A stretch of 36,095 nt of DNA, from positions 1-36,095 of the forward strand of contig CANOCV010000028.1 of NCBI GenBank assembly GCA_947564465.1. Direction: 5' to 3'. Below the pieces are notes generated by a model, which was not told where the DNA came from, did no database searches, and worked only from the letters and a program-made list of their open reading frames with translations. Below, piece by piece: positions 7,781 through 16,995 of the stretch (its first letter is position 1; the number at the start of each line of letters is the position of its first letter). Made by a program: the position numbers and the translations under genes. This stretch comes from an uncultured Roseburia sp. (GTDB taxonomy: Bacteria; Bacillota; Clostridia; Lachnospirales; Lachnospiraceae).

Positions 7781-8698
7781 TCATTCTTCCTCTTTTGGCG
7801 GCGTAATAATAATTTTGCCGTCCATCGCCTCAAGGCGAACCCTGTTGCTGCTGATTCCCGCTTTCTCCAGCACATCCTCGCTCAACTGTAAGCGGTGCGC
7901 CCTGTCCATAACCACATACTCCTCATGTGACTCTCCCTCATTCCACGCATGGCTGGCCACTCTCCTCACTTTCTCCTTGCTGATCTTACCGTCAGAAATC
8001 ATAATTACGCGGTTTACCTTATCCGCAAGGCTAATGTCGTGCGTCACAATCAATATCGTAATTCCAATATCCGCATTCAGCTTACGAAACAGCTGAAATA
8101 TTTTATCCGACGTTTTCGTGTCGACCGCGCCTGTCGGTTCATCCGCAAGCAAAATCGACGGCTCATTGGCAAGCGCAACCGCAATCGCCACACGCTGCTG
8201 CTCTCCGCCGGAAAGCTGCGACGGAAATTTGTCCGCATGAGAAAGCATTCCGACCTCATCCAGCAGCATTTTTGCGCGCTCTCTTCTCTTCCTGTCGTTT
8301 CCCTTCGCAAAGAGCATAGGCGCTTCTACATTTTCCACCACCGTCATGTATGGAAAAAGATTTCTTGTACTCTTCTGCCAGACAAATCCCACCGCACTTT
8401 TTCGATACCTCACCATCTCTTTCTCTTTCAGCGAGGATAAATCCTGTCCGTTAATAAATAACCGACCGGCCGTCGGCGTTTCCAAACCGCCGATCATATT
8501 CAAAAGCGTAGATTTCCCGGAACCGGACTTTCCGATGATTGCCGTCATTTCCCCGCGTTTAATCTCCAAATCCAGTCCCTGAAGCGCCATAACCTTTAAC
8601 CCGTCCGACATGTATATTTTTACCAGACCGTCACAGTAGACAACCGCATCCTCCGGTATATGCTCCTCCTGCCCCGGCCGTTCCTTACTCTGTTCCAT
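7781..8698 (-). CDS. ABC exporter ATPase with AbrB-like C-terminal extension
   Basis: This 305-aa MacB/LolD-class ATP-binding subunit has Walker [11 protein letters not shown]-loop VWQK, signature LSGGEQQ, Walker B ILLADEP and H-loop THD, all intact (positions 58-66, 110, 164-170, 184-190 and 222 counted from the ATG at 8704). After the roughly 240-aa ATPase core, a tail of about 45 aa ([12 protein letters not shown]...DGKIIITP) has the strand/LEKAGI/strand pattern of AbrB/SpoVT swapped-hairpin domains. This is a pattern reading, not a computed match. GGAG lies 7 nt from ATG 8698 but only 1 nt from ATG 8704, so 8698 is preferred. It follows the sister ATPase by 17 bp and presumably powers the 939-aa permease with it. 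The signature ends in AVALA rather than the usual ARALA. Confidence 0.92.
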   Translation of the reverse strand: MEQSKERPGQEEHIPEDAVVYCDGLVKIYMSDGLKVMALQGLDLEIKRGEMTAIIGKSGSGKSTLLNMIGGLETPTAGRLFINGQDLSSLKEKEMVRYRKSAVGFVWQKSTRNLFPYMTVVENVEAPMLFAKGNDRKRRERAKMLLDEVGMLSHADKFPSQLSGGEQQRVAIAVALANEPSILLADEPTGAVDTKTSDKIFQLFRKLNADIGITILIVTHDISLADKVNRVIMISDGKISKEKVRRVASHAWNEGESHEEYVVMDRAHRLQLSEDVLEKAGISSNRVRLEAMDGKIIITPPKEEE

Positions 8699-8715
8699 AT
8701 GCATGCTCCTTCTCG

Positions 8716-9405
8716 CTAATGATTCCTGATGTGTCCGACGATCTCTCCGTCCGCAATCTCATAGACCTCGTCGCCAAGCTCCATCAAATTCGGATCGTGC
8801 GTCGTCATAACAATTGTCGCGCCCTCCTGCTTTGCAATCTCTTTAAAAAGCTCTACCACGGCAAGACCTGCCGCCGTATCCAATGCTCCGGTAGGCTCAT
8901 CCGCAAAAATCACCTCCGGACGATGCGCAACGGCGCGCGCAATCGCCACACGCTGCTGCTCTCCTCCCGATAACTGGTTTGCCATATGATTCATGCGCGC
9001 TCTAAGGCCGACACGATCCATCACCTCTGTAATCCGTTTATTCCGATCTCCTTCATACCCCGCCAGACGCAGTGCAAAATCTACATTTTCATAAGCGCTC
9101 ATCACCGGCACAAGCGCAACGGACTGAAAGACAAAACCAATCTTATAACGCCTGAGTTTCTCTTTTTCTCTTGCCGAAAGTCCTCCGAAATCTTTTCCGA
9201 GAAATTCAACCCTTCCCTCCGTCGGCTCGTCCAGCGAGCACATCATATTCAAAAGCGTCGTCTTGCCGGAACCGGAACGTCCCTTTAAAATCGTTAAGCT
9301 TCCCCGCGATATCTCAATATTTACGTCCTTCAGCACTTCAATCGTGCTCTTATTTCCGAGCACAAAGCTTTTTCTCAAATGCTCTGTGCGTATCGCCATC
9401 TCCAT
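8716..9405 (-). CDS. ABC exporter ATPase (MacB/LolD type)
   Basis: This 229-aa ATP-binding protein is of normal length for the class. It has Walker [11 protein letters not shown]-loop FVFQS, signature [14 protein letters not shown], Walker B VIFADEP and H-loop TTHD. No membrane segment or extension is present. AAAGG stands 8 nt before the start ATG, and the permease gene ends 20 bp upstream. Two ATPase genes follow one large permease, so they could form a heterodimer on a two-module permease; this is inference from gene order. The products act on the inner face of the cytoplasmic membrane. Substrate class cannot be read from an ATPase; MacB-type relatives export peptides, lipoproteins or antimicrobials. 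Confidence 0.94.
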   Translation of the reverse strand: MEMAIRTEHLRKSFVLGNKSTIEVLKDVNIEISRGSLTILKGRSGSGKTTLLNMMCSLDEPTEGRVEFLGKDFGGLSAREKEKLRRYKIGFVFQSVALVPVMSAYENVDFALRLAGYEGDRNKRITEVMDRVGLRARMNHMANQLSGGEQQRVAIARAVAHRPEVIFADEPTGALDTAAGLAVVELFKEIAKQEGATIVMTTHDPNLMELGDEVYEIADGEIVGHIRNH

Positions 9406-9425
9406 AAACAGTACCTTTTCCTCTC

Positions 9426-12245
9426 TTAATCTTCTCCAAGCTTCAGCGCCTCGGCGATCCTCATCTTCGAAAGCAGCTTCCAGATCACAAAGAGACAGAG
9501 CGCTACCACCGCAAACACGACCGCAAACAATTTCCAGATATCGCCCTCATAGATAAATATCCGAATCGCAATATTGTGCTTCTTCGGCAGATATACAAGC
9601 GCGAGCAGCTTTACAAACAAAATCGTTCCAAGCGCACCCACGCCCCCCCCCGCTAAAATCGGAAGCATGGAACCGAAAAACTGTTCATTGAGCAGCATGC
9701 CATAAATATCCCGTATCGGCATTCCCATCGCCCGATAAATTCCAAACAACAGCTCACGATTCTTCATGGACATAATCCAGTAAATCAAAAAGCCGGCGGA
9801 ACAAACAAGAAGCGAAATCAGAAAGCTCATCGTAAACATACCGTTTGTAATCTGAATCATTGCCGAACTTCTGCTCTCACTCACCATGTCTGCGGCACTC
9901 TTAAAATCATTGATCCCAATATTTTGCTCCTTTAGATACTCCGTAACCTGCTCATCGGACGCTCCCTTGTTAAGCTTCATCCAAAGCGTATACTGTGTCA
10001 GTCCGCAGCGGCTCACTACTGTTGCGTAATTGGCAACCACCAGCCTGTTTTCCTGCACCGTATAATTTCCTTCCTCATCCTGCACATACTGATATCTGTT
10101 ATAACCCGGAAATGCATCCACCACTGCGCAGATCTTTCCGGTCACCTTATCCAACGCTATTTCGTCACTCTTAATCGGACTGTAACGCGTATATCCGATA
10201 GAATCTCCCACCGAAACCCCAAGCTCCTCGGAAAGATTCCTTGAAATAATCACGGCGTCGGCATTCTGGGCCAGCTGATTCAGCGCGTTAAACCAGTGTT
10301 CATCATTCAAACCCTCAAGCAGACTTGCCGTTTCCCCGAATTCCTTTGTATGAATTCCTAAAAGCTCACAATCCCTCAATGTCGTATTCTTTACCGAAAT
10401 ATCTACCTTATGATCCTCAATCACCTTTGTAACTTTCTCGCAGATCCCCTCCTTCTCCAATTCCATGTAAGGCTCATAATCCGGTTCGTCATAAGACCAG
10501 TAGTATTGCCCCTGTGACTTTACGATCTGTAACCACCATCTGTCATCCGTCATTCTGATATCCGTTCCTATATCATATAAAACACGCTGTTCGTTATTTT
10601 CATTCATGGTCCGCGCCATATTTGCGTCAAAAAGTCCGCTCGAAATTGTCATAATCAGAAATACCGATAAAAATCCCTGCCGGTGAAACGTTCTTCTAAT
10701 CTGCAAAAAAGAGGCATATGCCGCAGGCTTCCAGCGTTTTTTTCCTATCCGGTCTACGGCCGCAATCAAATATCCGGTAAGCCTCAAAACCACAAGACCG
10801 CAAGAGAATAAAAACAGCGATGCATTCAAAAAAATCATCGGATCAATACTGGCTCCCTCAATAATCCGAAGCGCAATCTGATCGCTCTGCTTATTATAAT
10901 TATAGAAAAGATACACCGAAACGCCAAGCAAAAGTACATCCAAAAATCCCTTTTGCCAAAACGGCTTCTTATTGCTGTAACGATTCAGCCCTTTCTGCTC
11001 CACAATGGTGAGCTTTGCCCTTCCAAACACCGGAAGCGTCATAAAGAGAATCGCAATCACACATGCAATTCCCCCATAGAGGAACATCTTCCATGTAAAC
11101 TGATACAGACTGACATCCTTCGCTGAAAATTTCAAAAATCCATCGGTGCCCGCCGCGCATCTGCACATCACATATCCAAGCAAAACCCCCAGAAAAATTC
11201 CCGCCGCAGACAGCAGTACGGACTGTAAAAGATACAAATTCATCACCTGTTTTCTTGTGACGCCGCGGCTTCTAAGCACCGCAATCTCCCCCTCCTCTAA
11301 AGCAAGAATCTGGGAAGACACCATATAGATAAACAAAAGCAGCAAAACAATGCATGGCAGTTCCAAGACAAAGAGCACTACTCTTGCCGATTTCTGCTGC
11401 TGCTGAAAGCTCTTAAGCGTTTCCAAAAAGTTAATGGTAAGCGCCCCGTCCGCCTTTATAAACTGCTCAAGATAATCCCGGTACACGGCTGCCTGACTGC
11501 AGTCAATCTGCGTATAATTCAAAAAGAGCTGCTGATTGCACGCGACACTTGCCTTTGGGCTATGTTCAAAGAGGATATCTAACGTCTCCTCCGGCACAAA
11601 AACCGTCTTTTTATATTCCGCCAGCGGCTCACTCCAGTAATTGTCACTGTAAGAGCTCTGCCTGATCACCCCGGCAATTACAAAACGCAGCTCCTCATCC
11701 TTGTACAGGCTATATGTCATGGAGAGCTCCTCGCCTGTCACAAGTCCGTACTCATCCATAACGGCTTCGCTGATCAGGCAGTAGAACGCCCCGTCCTCTG
11801 TCTGCGCCTCCGTTGGCATACTGCCGTCCACAAGCTCGATATGCTCCTGCATATCCCGGATACATCCCACCGTAAAAAAGCGTTTATTGCTCTGAAATGC
11901 GCTGATTGCCGTAAACCCGGAAAACATCACGGACTGATTTGAGCTGACTTCCTCCGCCTCAATATATTCCTGCCATTTATTCTCATACGCATCCATGCGG
12001 TTATAAATTTCCTGCATATTTTTATATTCTTCGACCTGATAGCTTTCCTCCCGCGCAATCACTGCCGGAAACTCTTCCCTTTCAAGCGCGTAATTTTCAA
12101 ACGCCGTCTGCAAAAGCTGGTTTGCAGCCCCTCTCTCAAACATCGGATGACAGGCAAATACCGCCACTAACAGGACAATTCCCACAAGCAGGCAGAGATT
12201 CAGCCATCTTTTATTTTTTATTTTCCGTCGTATAAATTGAAACAA
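9426..12245 (-). CDS. FtsX/MacB-family ABC permease, 939 aa
   Basis: About ten hydrophobic segments are visible: one N-terminal (about 14-32), groups at about 288-312, 338-362, 386-408, 434-450, 470-495 and 525-540, and a C-terminal set at about 803-826, 857-886 and 905-923. Large extracellular regions lie at about 35-285 and 545-800. This is a double FtsX-type layout with sequences such as EIAVLRSRGVTRKQV and ELLFGIYRAMGMPI, the loops that contact ATPases in this family. It starts at TTG 12245, 8 nt after GGGAGG; no ATG or GTG in frame fits better. The adaptor gene ends 15 bp upstream. It probably forms the channel of a tripartite-like exporter with the two adaptor lipoproteins. A run of nine G residues in the coding strand lies in the ILAGGGVG membrane segment. 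Confidence 0.92.
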   Translation of the reverse strand: MFQFIRRKIKNKRWLNLCLLVGIVLLVAVFACHPMFERGAANQLLQTAFENYALEREEFPAVIAREESYQVEEYKNMQEIYNRMDAYENKWQEYIEAEEVSSNQSVMFSGFTAISAFQSNKRFFTVGCIRDMQEHIELVDGSMPTEAQTEDGAFYCLISEAVMDEYGLVTGEELSMTYSLYKDEELRFVIAGVIRQSSYSDNYWSEPLAEYKKTVFVPEETLDILFEHSPKASVACNQQLFLNYTQIDCSQAAVYRDYLEQFIKADGALTINFLETLKSFQQQQKSARVVLFVLELPCIVLLLLFIYMVSSQILALEEGEIAVLRSRGVTRKQVMNLYLLQSVLLSAAGIFLGVLLGYVMCRCAAGTDGFLKFSAKDVSLYQFTWKMFLYGGIACVIAILFMTLPVFGRAKLTIVEQKGLNRYSNKKPFWQKGFLDVLLLGVSVYLFYNYNKQSDQIALRIIEGASIDPMIFLNASLFLFSCGLVVLRLTGYLIAAVDRIGKKRWKPAAYASFLQIRRTFHRQGFLSVFLIMTISSGLFDANMARTMNENNEQRVLYDIGTDIRMTDDRWWLQIVKSQGQYYWSYDEPDYEPYMELEKEGICEKVTKVIEDHKVDISVKNTTLRDCELLGIHTKEFGETASLLEGLNDEHWFNALNQLAQNADAVIISRNLSEELGVSVGDSIGYTRYSPIKSDEIALDKVTGKICAVVDAFPGYNRYQYVQDEEGNYTVQENRLVVANYATVVSRCGLTQYTLWMKLNKGASDEQVTEYLKEQNIGINDFKSAADMVSESRSSAMIQITNGMFTMSFLISLLVCSAGFLIYWIMSMKNRELLFGIYRAMGMPIRDIYGMLLNEQFFGSMLPILAGGGVGALGTILFVKLLALVYLPKKHNIAIRIFIYEGDIWKLFAVVFAVVALCLFVIWKLLSKMRIAEALKLGED
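9643..9651 (-). repeat. Homopolymer tract (nine C on plus strand) inside the permease gene
   Basis: Nine consecutive C on the plus strand encode Gly residues of ILAGGGVG near residue 867 of the permease. Runs of this length are known slippage sites. A one-base change here would alter the last 70 or so residues, including the final membrane segments. Confidence 0.85.
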
Positions 12246-12260
12246 AGCACAAACCTCCCG

Positions 12261-14513
12261 CTATTTCTTCTCTCTTGCCAAAACATCCTTCTCCTCTACT
12301 CCCGATAAAATTACGGTCGCATTCAAATCAGAAAGGGATTTATCCACCAAAACATATTGTTTCACAAGGCCGCCGTCTGCCACACGCCACACATAATAAT
12401 AAGGCTCATTCGGTCTTGTAATCCTCGTCTCCTCATACACAAGCGGCGTCGGGATAGAGACAACCTGCTGCATCGTCAGATAAGAAAAGGTCAATTTTCC
12501 CTTTAACACGTCTTCGTAAAAGCTCTCATCTTCCATTTCCACATAAAATGCCGCCGGTCCGGAAGAAGCAGGCTCAGCACATCTTGAGAGATGCGCTCCG
12601 TTTTCGTCCGAAGACACCCATACCTTATCCTTATTATTCTGCGCCACCGTCCAGCCGGTGCAGTGACCGATATAATCCGTATCCTCCACGGTGATCGTAA
12701 TCTTTTCCCCGAAATCCGCAATGTTATCAAGATAATTTTTCTCTTTCTCAAGCTTTACCATCCGGACAAGCAGTTTGTTTTTAGCCTTCTCACCGACGGA
12801 CACGATATGACTTTTCTCCCTTACATACTCTCCGTCAGAAACGTCAACCTTCGTGACGATTCCCGACGCCTTCGCATAAACGCTGATCTTTCCGCTCCCG
12901 TCATTGTTTTTCGCAATCCGGTCGTAGTCCTTTTGAAGCTGCCTTAAACTGTATTCATGGTTTACCGCCTCAAGCTCCCTTTGCAGAGAAAGAATCGCGC
13001 GCATATTCTCATCCGTCTCGGCTGCAAGCTGCTCATCAATGCTTTTGATACTTTTCGAAAATTCCACGTTCTCATGACGGATCTTATTCGTCGCCTCCTT
13101 TAATGCCGCCCTTCCCTGTCCCGAGTCGATAATATAGAGAAGATCTCCCGCCTGCACCGTGTCGTCCTTTTTTACCATAACCTCCGTAACGGTTCCCTCA
13201 TACGGAGCATCATACCAGACCGTCTTTTCGTTCGAAAGCTCATAATGCCTTGATATATTATCAATTTCGTAATCGGAAAGCTCCACCGTATATTCCTCAT
13301 ATTCCGCCGGCATCCTGGAGTCGGAAGCATAATATACAAGCTCGCCTTCTTCAAGTCCGTCTGTCACCTGAACATAATTTTCGTCCTTCTCTCCGATCGT
13401 TACAGCACGCTTTTCCTGTTCTCCGTTTTCCAAAACCACATAGACAAAATAAGCTCCTTCCTCCCCATACAACGAATCAAGACCGATAATCGGCACCGCC
13501 TTCTCCTTTTTTTTACGAAAATATACCGGATATGTATCGCCAAGCGCAAGCCCTTTTGCCTCGGCACAGGTCAGGCGTACGTTCGGGTAAGCGCTGCTCG
13601 CTTTCGAGAGAATCACCTCGTCCCTACTGTACGGAATCTCCGTCACATCGCAGCGTTTTCCCGCAATCAGCATATATTTCACCTCATAATCCGCATACAC
13701 ATACGAATCAATCTTCTTATTCGTAAGCTCCAGATACGTTTCCTGCGGGTCCGATATAACGACAATATTTTCGTAAGCGCCGGCGCTTGTGGAGTCTCCA
13801 AGATCTTTTGCATAGGTCACGGTTCCAGCATGACCTGCCGTAAGCGTTCCTGTTGCAATCAATTCTTTCTGTTTTTCAATAGATTCATTGATTTTTCCTA
13901 CGCGATACTCATGAAGCAGGCTGTCATAGCGTTGATTTTCCCGCTCAGCCGCAATGCGCGCCGCGCGCTCTCCTTCGTCCATCTCCGGTTCGGCCTCTGT
14001 CTCCGGTTCTGTCTCCGTTCCCGGTTCGGCTTCTGTTCCCGGTTCCGCCTCCGTTCCCGGTTCGACCTCCGGCTCCGATTCTGCCTTCGGCTCCGGTTTG
14101 GCCTCCAGCTGGCTAATCCGTATATTCGTAATCCTGTTGTTGATATCATAATTTTTGTTTTCATTTGCCAGCTCCGCCGTTAAATCCTCTAACGCCTCCT
14201 TCGCTGCGTCCACATCCGCATATGCGACTACATCTCCTGCCTCCACATGGTCGCCGACCTCTACCGTAACCTCCGAGATTTCGGCGTTTGTGGAATAAAA
14301 GCAGCAATAATCCTTTGCCGCTACCGTAGCAAAAAGAATGTCCGTCTTACCTATCTCTCCAAGCTCTACCGCGCGGCATGAAGCATTCGCAGCGACCGGC
14401 TCTAAAAGCTCCGGAACGGGCGCTTCCTCTGTGTTCCCGCATCCGGCACATATTGTCATTTCCGCAAGAAGCGTCACTGTCAACAGCGCTGCACTTATCC
14501 TTTTACATCTCAT
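12261..14513 (-). CDS. Duplicated HlyD/MacA-type adaptor lipoprotein, 750 aa
   Basis: The N-terminus is a lipoprotein signal with ICAGC, giving Cys25 as the lipidated residue. Two biotinyl-lipoyl-like hairpins are visible, at about 76-105 (EVTVEVGDHVEAGDVV) and 438-463 (EVMVKKDDTVQAGDLL). Each is followed by a charged helical hairpin and a second half-lipoyl segment (about 222-237 and 542-575), so the protein reads as two membrane-fusion-type adaptors in one chain. An acidic Glu-Pro-Gly-Thr-rich linker (139-180) sits in the first hairpin. It is about twice the usual adaptor length. Its ATG overlaps the stop of the first adaptor by 4 bp (ATGA), with AAGGTGA 7 nt upstream, so translation is probably coupled. 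In a Gram-positive cell such adaptors sit on the outer membrane face and gate the permease. Substrate unknown. Confidence 0.88.
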   Translation of the reverse strand: MRCKRISAALLTVTLLAEMTICAGCGNTEEAPVPELLEPVAANASCRAVELGEIGKTDILFATVAAKDYCCFYSTNAEISEVTVEVGDHVEAGDVVAYADVDAAKEALEDLTAELANENKNYDINNRITNIRISQLEAKPEPKAESEPEVEPGTEAEPGTEAEPGTETEPETEAEPEMDEGERAARIAAERENQRYDSLLHEYRVGKINESIEKQKELIATGTLTAGHAGTVTYAKDLGDSTSAGAYENIVVISDPQETYLELTNKKIDSYVYADYEVKYMLIAGKRCDVTEIPYSRDEVILSKASSAYPNVRLTCAEAKGLALGDTYPVYFRKKKEKAVPIIGLDSLYGEEGAYFVYVVLENGEQEKRAVTIGEKDENYVQVTDGLEEGELVYYASDSRMPAEYEEYTVELSDYEIDNISRHYELSNEKTVWYDAPYEGTVTEVMVKKDDTVQAGDLLYIIDSGQGRAALKEATNKIRHENVEFSKSIKSIDEQLAAETDENMRAILSLQRELEAVNHEYSLRQLQKDYDRIAKNNDGSGKISVYAKASGIVTKVDVSDGEYVREKSHIVSVGEKAKNKLLVRMVKLEKEKNYLDNIADFGEKITITVEDTDYIGHCTGWTVAQNNKDKVWVSSDENGAHLSRCAEPASSGPAAFYVEMEDESFYEDVLKGKLTFSYLTMQQVVSIPTPLVYEETRITRPNEPYYYVWRVADGGLVKQYVLVDKSLSDLNATVILSGVEEKDVLAREKK
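13974..14099 (-). repeat. Glu-Pro-Gly-Thr repeat tract in the large adaptor
   Basis: The tract encodes residues 139-180 and includes three near-perfect 6-residue units (EAEPGT or close variants) followed by EPET/EPEM units. It is strongly acidic, likely extended, and inserted in the helical hairpin. The DNA repeat could expand or contract in units of 18 bp without a frameshift. Confidence 0.8.
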
Positions 14514-15508
14514 TCCAACGTCACCTTCTCTCCTACCTCCACCCCGCTTGTAATCACGATATAATCGTCTGTCTGTTCCCCCACCGTCACCAAAACAGCC
14601 TCACGATATCCGTTCTCCTTAATTCTGTGCACATAGTAAGAATCCCCCTCCTCACTTTCTACAAGGACGACGGCATCCGTATCCACATAGAGCACATCCG
14701 TAATCGGCGGCTTCTCCACAGTCAGCGTAAGTATATCCGAATCCGAGACGGACGACATATCCGAAACCGGCTCAAAGGTCAACGTCTGATCCGTAATATC
14801 GCGAAGACGAAGGTCATAGCTTGCCACCCCCGCAGATACGGTATACACCTCCCCCACGGTAAACACGTCCGGCTCCCTCGTCGACGCAGAATAGTTTCCG
14901 CTCCCGCACACCTCCGTCAAAAGCGCCTTGCCCGGCATATAATATCCGTTTCTAAGATACTCGTTGATTCTGGTAATCGTACCGTCCTCCTTTGCGATAA
15001 TCTGGTAGCCCGCAAGCTCATTTTGTGCCTCTTCAATATAAAGCGACGCCACCTGGATATCCTCACGCAGCATGGCAATATCCGCATTGTAATCGACGCT
15101 TTGGTCTATTTTCATCAAATTCCCGTAATGCTCCACCAAAAGCTCTTTTTGCCGTTTATCATCTTCATACTGCTCAATTGTCCGGCGGATACTTTCCGAC
15201 TCAAATGAGACCAGAATATCTCCCTTCTTCACCTTATCTCCCACTGACACATGCAAAGTATCAAGCTCAAGATCTTCATTTGTCGAATCATACTGAATTC
15301 TCTCATAACCCTCCATACTTAATGTCAGCGTAATACTGGGATTTAAATCCCCTCTCTGCACCTCTACTGTCTGATAGATCGTTTTTTCATATGGCTGCTG
15401 CTTCATGGATACCACCTCACGATTTGTTGACGCACATCCCCCGAGTGCAATTCCCGAAACAACAAACAGTGACGCCACTGCCCGTATCCGTCTGCCTTTC
15501 CCCTCCAT
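14510..15508 (-). CDS. HlyD/MacA-type adaptor lipoprotein, 332 aa
   Basis: A short positive N-terminus and hydrophobic stretch end in the lipobox ALGGC (Cys25). A lipoyl-like segment at about 82-102 (LHVSVGDKVKKGDILVSFE) leads to a helical hairpin (about 103-168), the second lipoyl half (IIAKEDGTITRI) and beta-rich domains ending in GVEVGEKVTLE, the usual end of RND/ABC adaptors. The length is normal for a single adaptor. AAGGA stands 7 nt before ATG 15508. It heads the exporter cluster and overlaps the larger adaptor by 4 bp. The gap to the last array lipoprotein is 61 bp and holds an inverted repeat but no convincing terminator, so readthrough from the array is possible. Confidence 0.9.
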   Translation of the reverse strand: MEGKGRRIRAVASLFVVSGIALGGCASTNREVVSMKQQPYEKTIYQTVEVQRGDLNPSITLTLSMEGYERIQYDSTNEDLELDTLHVSVGDKVKKGDILVSFESESIRRTIEQYEDDKRQKELLVEHYGNLMKIDQSVDYNADIAMLREDIQVASLYIEEAQNELAGYQIIAKEDGTITRINEYLRNGYYMPGKALLTEVCGSGNYSASTREPDVFTVGEVYTVSAGVASYDLRLRDITDQTLTFEPVSDMSSVSDSDILTLTVEKPPITDVLYVDTDAVVLVESEEGDSYYVHRIKENGYREAVLVTVGEQTDDYIVITSGVEVGEKVTLE

Positions 15509-15538
15509 AGCACCGTCCTTCTTCCTTCTTTGTTATAC

Positions 15539-15567
15539 GTAACAGTTCAGTTACCCCGCCCTGTTAC
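15539..15567. promoter_or_regulatory. Inverted repeat between lipoprotein array and exporter genes
   Basis: GTAACAG (15539-15545) and CTGTTAC (15561-15567) form a 7-bp inverted repeat around 15 bp. It starts right after the stop of the last array gene and has no T-tract on either strand, so it is not a normal terminator. A regulator operator or an RNA hairpin setting the ratio between array and exporter are possibilities. A clear -35/-10 pair was not found here. Confidence 0.4.
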
Positions 15568-15569
15568 AT

Positions 15570-16982
15570 TTATACTTCATTATAAAAATCAATCACGGAA
15601 CCGTCAATCGCATTAATTAAAACCCAATTATCTATAAATGTTCTGGCGAGTTTATCATCCGGATAAGCCTCCCCCAGTCTCCATGTAGGAACATAGCTGT
15701 AATACCCCGGATTCTCTTTATCCCTGACCCGAAAATAAATAAGCTCCATTGCATTAAACGTGACCAGCCATTCCTCCGATGTATACCGGAATCTGAACTT
15801 TCCAAAATTCTCTGTAACCTCTTTTTTTATGATATTTCGAACATCCTCTAATGCGAGAAGCTCCACATTATCCGAAACACTGACAGTCTCTATCGGACAC
15901 TGTGCTTCCGCAAAAACAATCCCCTTCCCATTGACATAAACCGTCATCCGTGCACACGTACTGTACCGTTGGGGCTCCGACTCTTTCTTTTTGTCATAAT
16001 AATTCTGATAATCGGTCTCTGTTCCCGGTCTCACAAAGGAAACACCGTCAAGGCCGGCATCATAATAGAAGACATAACCGTCGTAACAATCTAATGTTCG
16101 ATCCGTCTCCCAGCTAAGAGGCGTGGAATATGTACATACCGTATAATCCAGCCCTGTGTCCTCCACCAAACGGTCCGCAATCTCTTTCGCCTCCTCCTCT
16201 GTCAGCTCGCATTGATTATCAACCGTAGAACTCTCCCCGCTATACGCAGTACAATACACCTCATCACTCACATCTTTTAATTCCTCCGGGCAAAATTGAC
16301 GTATATCCTTCGCATCCAGGCACACCCCGTTAAGCCAAACAATTCCCTTATCTGCTTCACTTCTCCAAAAGTGCATCTCATAAGATTGTCCTTCCCGTTC
16401 CCCGAGATATTCGTTAACGTCAAAGCTCTCCGCAGGTATATATACCTCTTTTGCCGCTTCAATCCGCTCGTCAAAATCTTTGAGATTCTTCTCCGCCTCC
16501 TCTTTTATAGACGCTAAGAAGTCCTGATCCACCACCTCTTCCCTGTCGTACGAATCATACAGCTCCTGCTCTTCTTCACGCAGTTTCATCAATTCCTCTC
16601 TGGGAAGATGATCGATATCATAATAATAAATACTTTTCGAATCAAACACACTTTCTGCCATACGCTGTCTGAATGCATCATCAATTGTTGTCTCTTTCAC
16701 CTCTACCACTGACATCTTCTCTGCGTCCGGCAAAAAAACCTCTGCGTTCACCTGCACCGTCACCGTATTCCCCTTTGTATTTACCGCCGTCCACTCGTCC
16801 TCCCAGGCAGAAGCATCTGCGAACTGCTCAAGTCCTTTTCTCCCGCTCCTGTTCCCGGTATTCTCTGTGACATCATCCACACTGTAATCTACCGTCCGCC
16901 CGCTGCAGCCTGCGAAAAAATGGGTACCGATGAAAAACATGGCCGCTATACTCATTGTTCTTACCATTACTTTCCTCTTCAT
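15570..16982 (-). CDS. Array lipoprotein, copy nearest the exporter (470 aa)
   Basis: The signal peptide ends in FFAGC with lipidated Cys26, followed by SGRTVDYSVDD. The start is ATG 16982, 4 nt after AGGAGG; an in-frame ATG at 17018 would overlap the preceding gene and adds 12 polar residues, so it is rejected. The mature protein is acidic, with no further membrane segment, so it should sit on the outer face of the membrane. It is closest to the neighbouring copy at 16996-18408: 132 bp (16168-16299) are identical to 17600-17731. It is the last gene of the array before the exporter. Function unknown. Confidence 0.88.
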   Translation of the reverse strand: MKRKVMVRTMSIAAMFFIGTHFFAGCSGRTVDYSVDDVTENTGNRSGRKGLEQFADASAWEDEWTAVNTKGNTVTVQVNAEVFLPDAEKMSVVEVKETTIDDAFRQRMAESVFDSKSIYYYDIDHLPREELMKLREEEQELYDSYDREEVVDQDFLASIKEEAEKNLKDFDERIEAAKEVYIPAESFDVNEYLGEREGQSYEMHFWRSEADKGIVWLNGVCLDAKDIRQFCPEELKDVSDEVYCTAYSGESSTVDNQCELTEEEAKEIADRLVEDTGLDYTVCTYSTPLSWETDRTLDCYDGYVFYYDAGLDGVSFVRPGTETDYQNYYDKKKESEPQRYSTCARMTVYVNGKGIVFAEAQCPIETVSVSDNVELLALEDVRNIIKKEVTENFGKFRFRYTSEEWLVTFNAMELIYFRVRDKENPGYYSYVPTWRLGEAYPDDKLARTFIDNWVLINAIDGSVIDFYNEV

Positions 16983-16995
16983 AGCTCCTCCTTTT

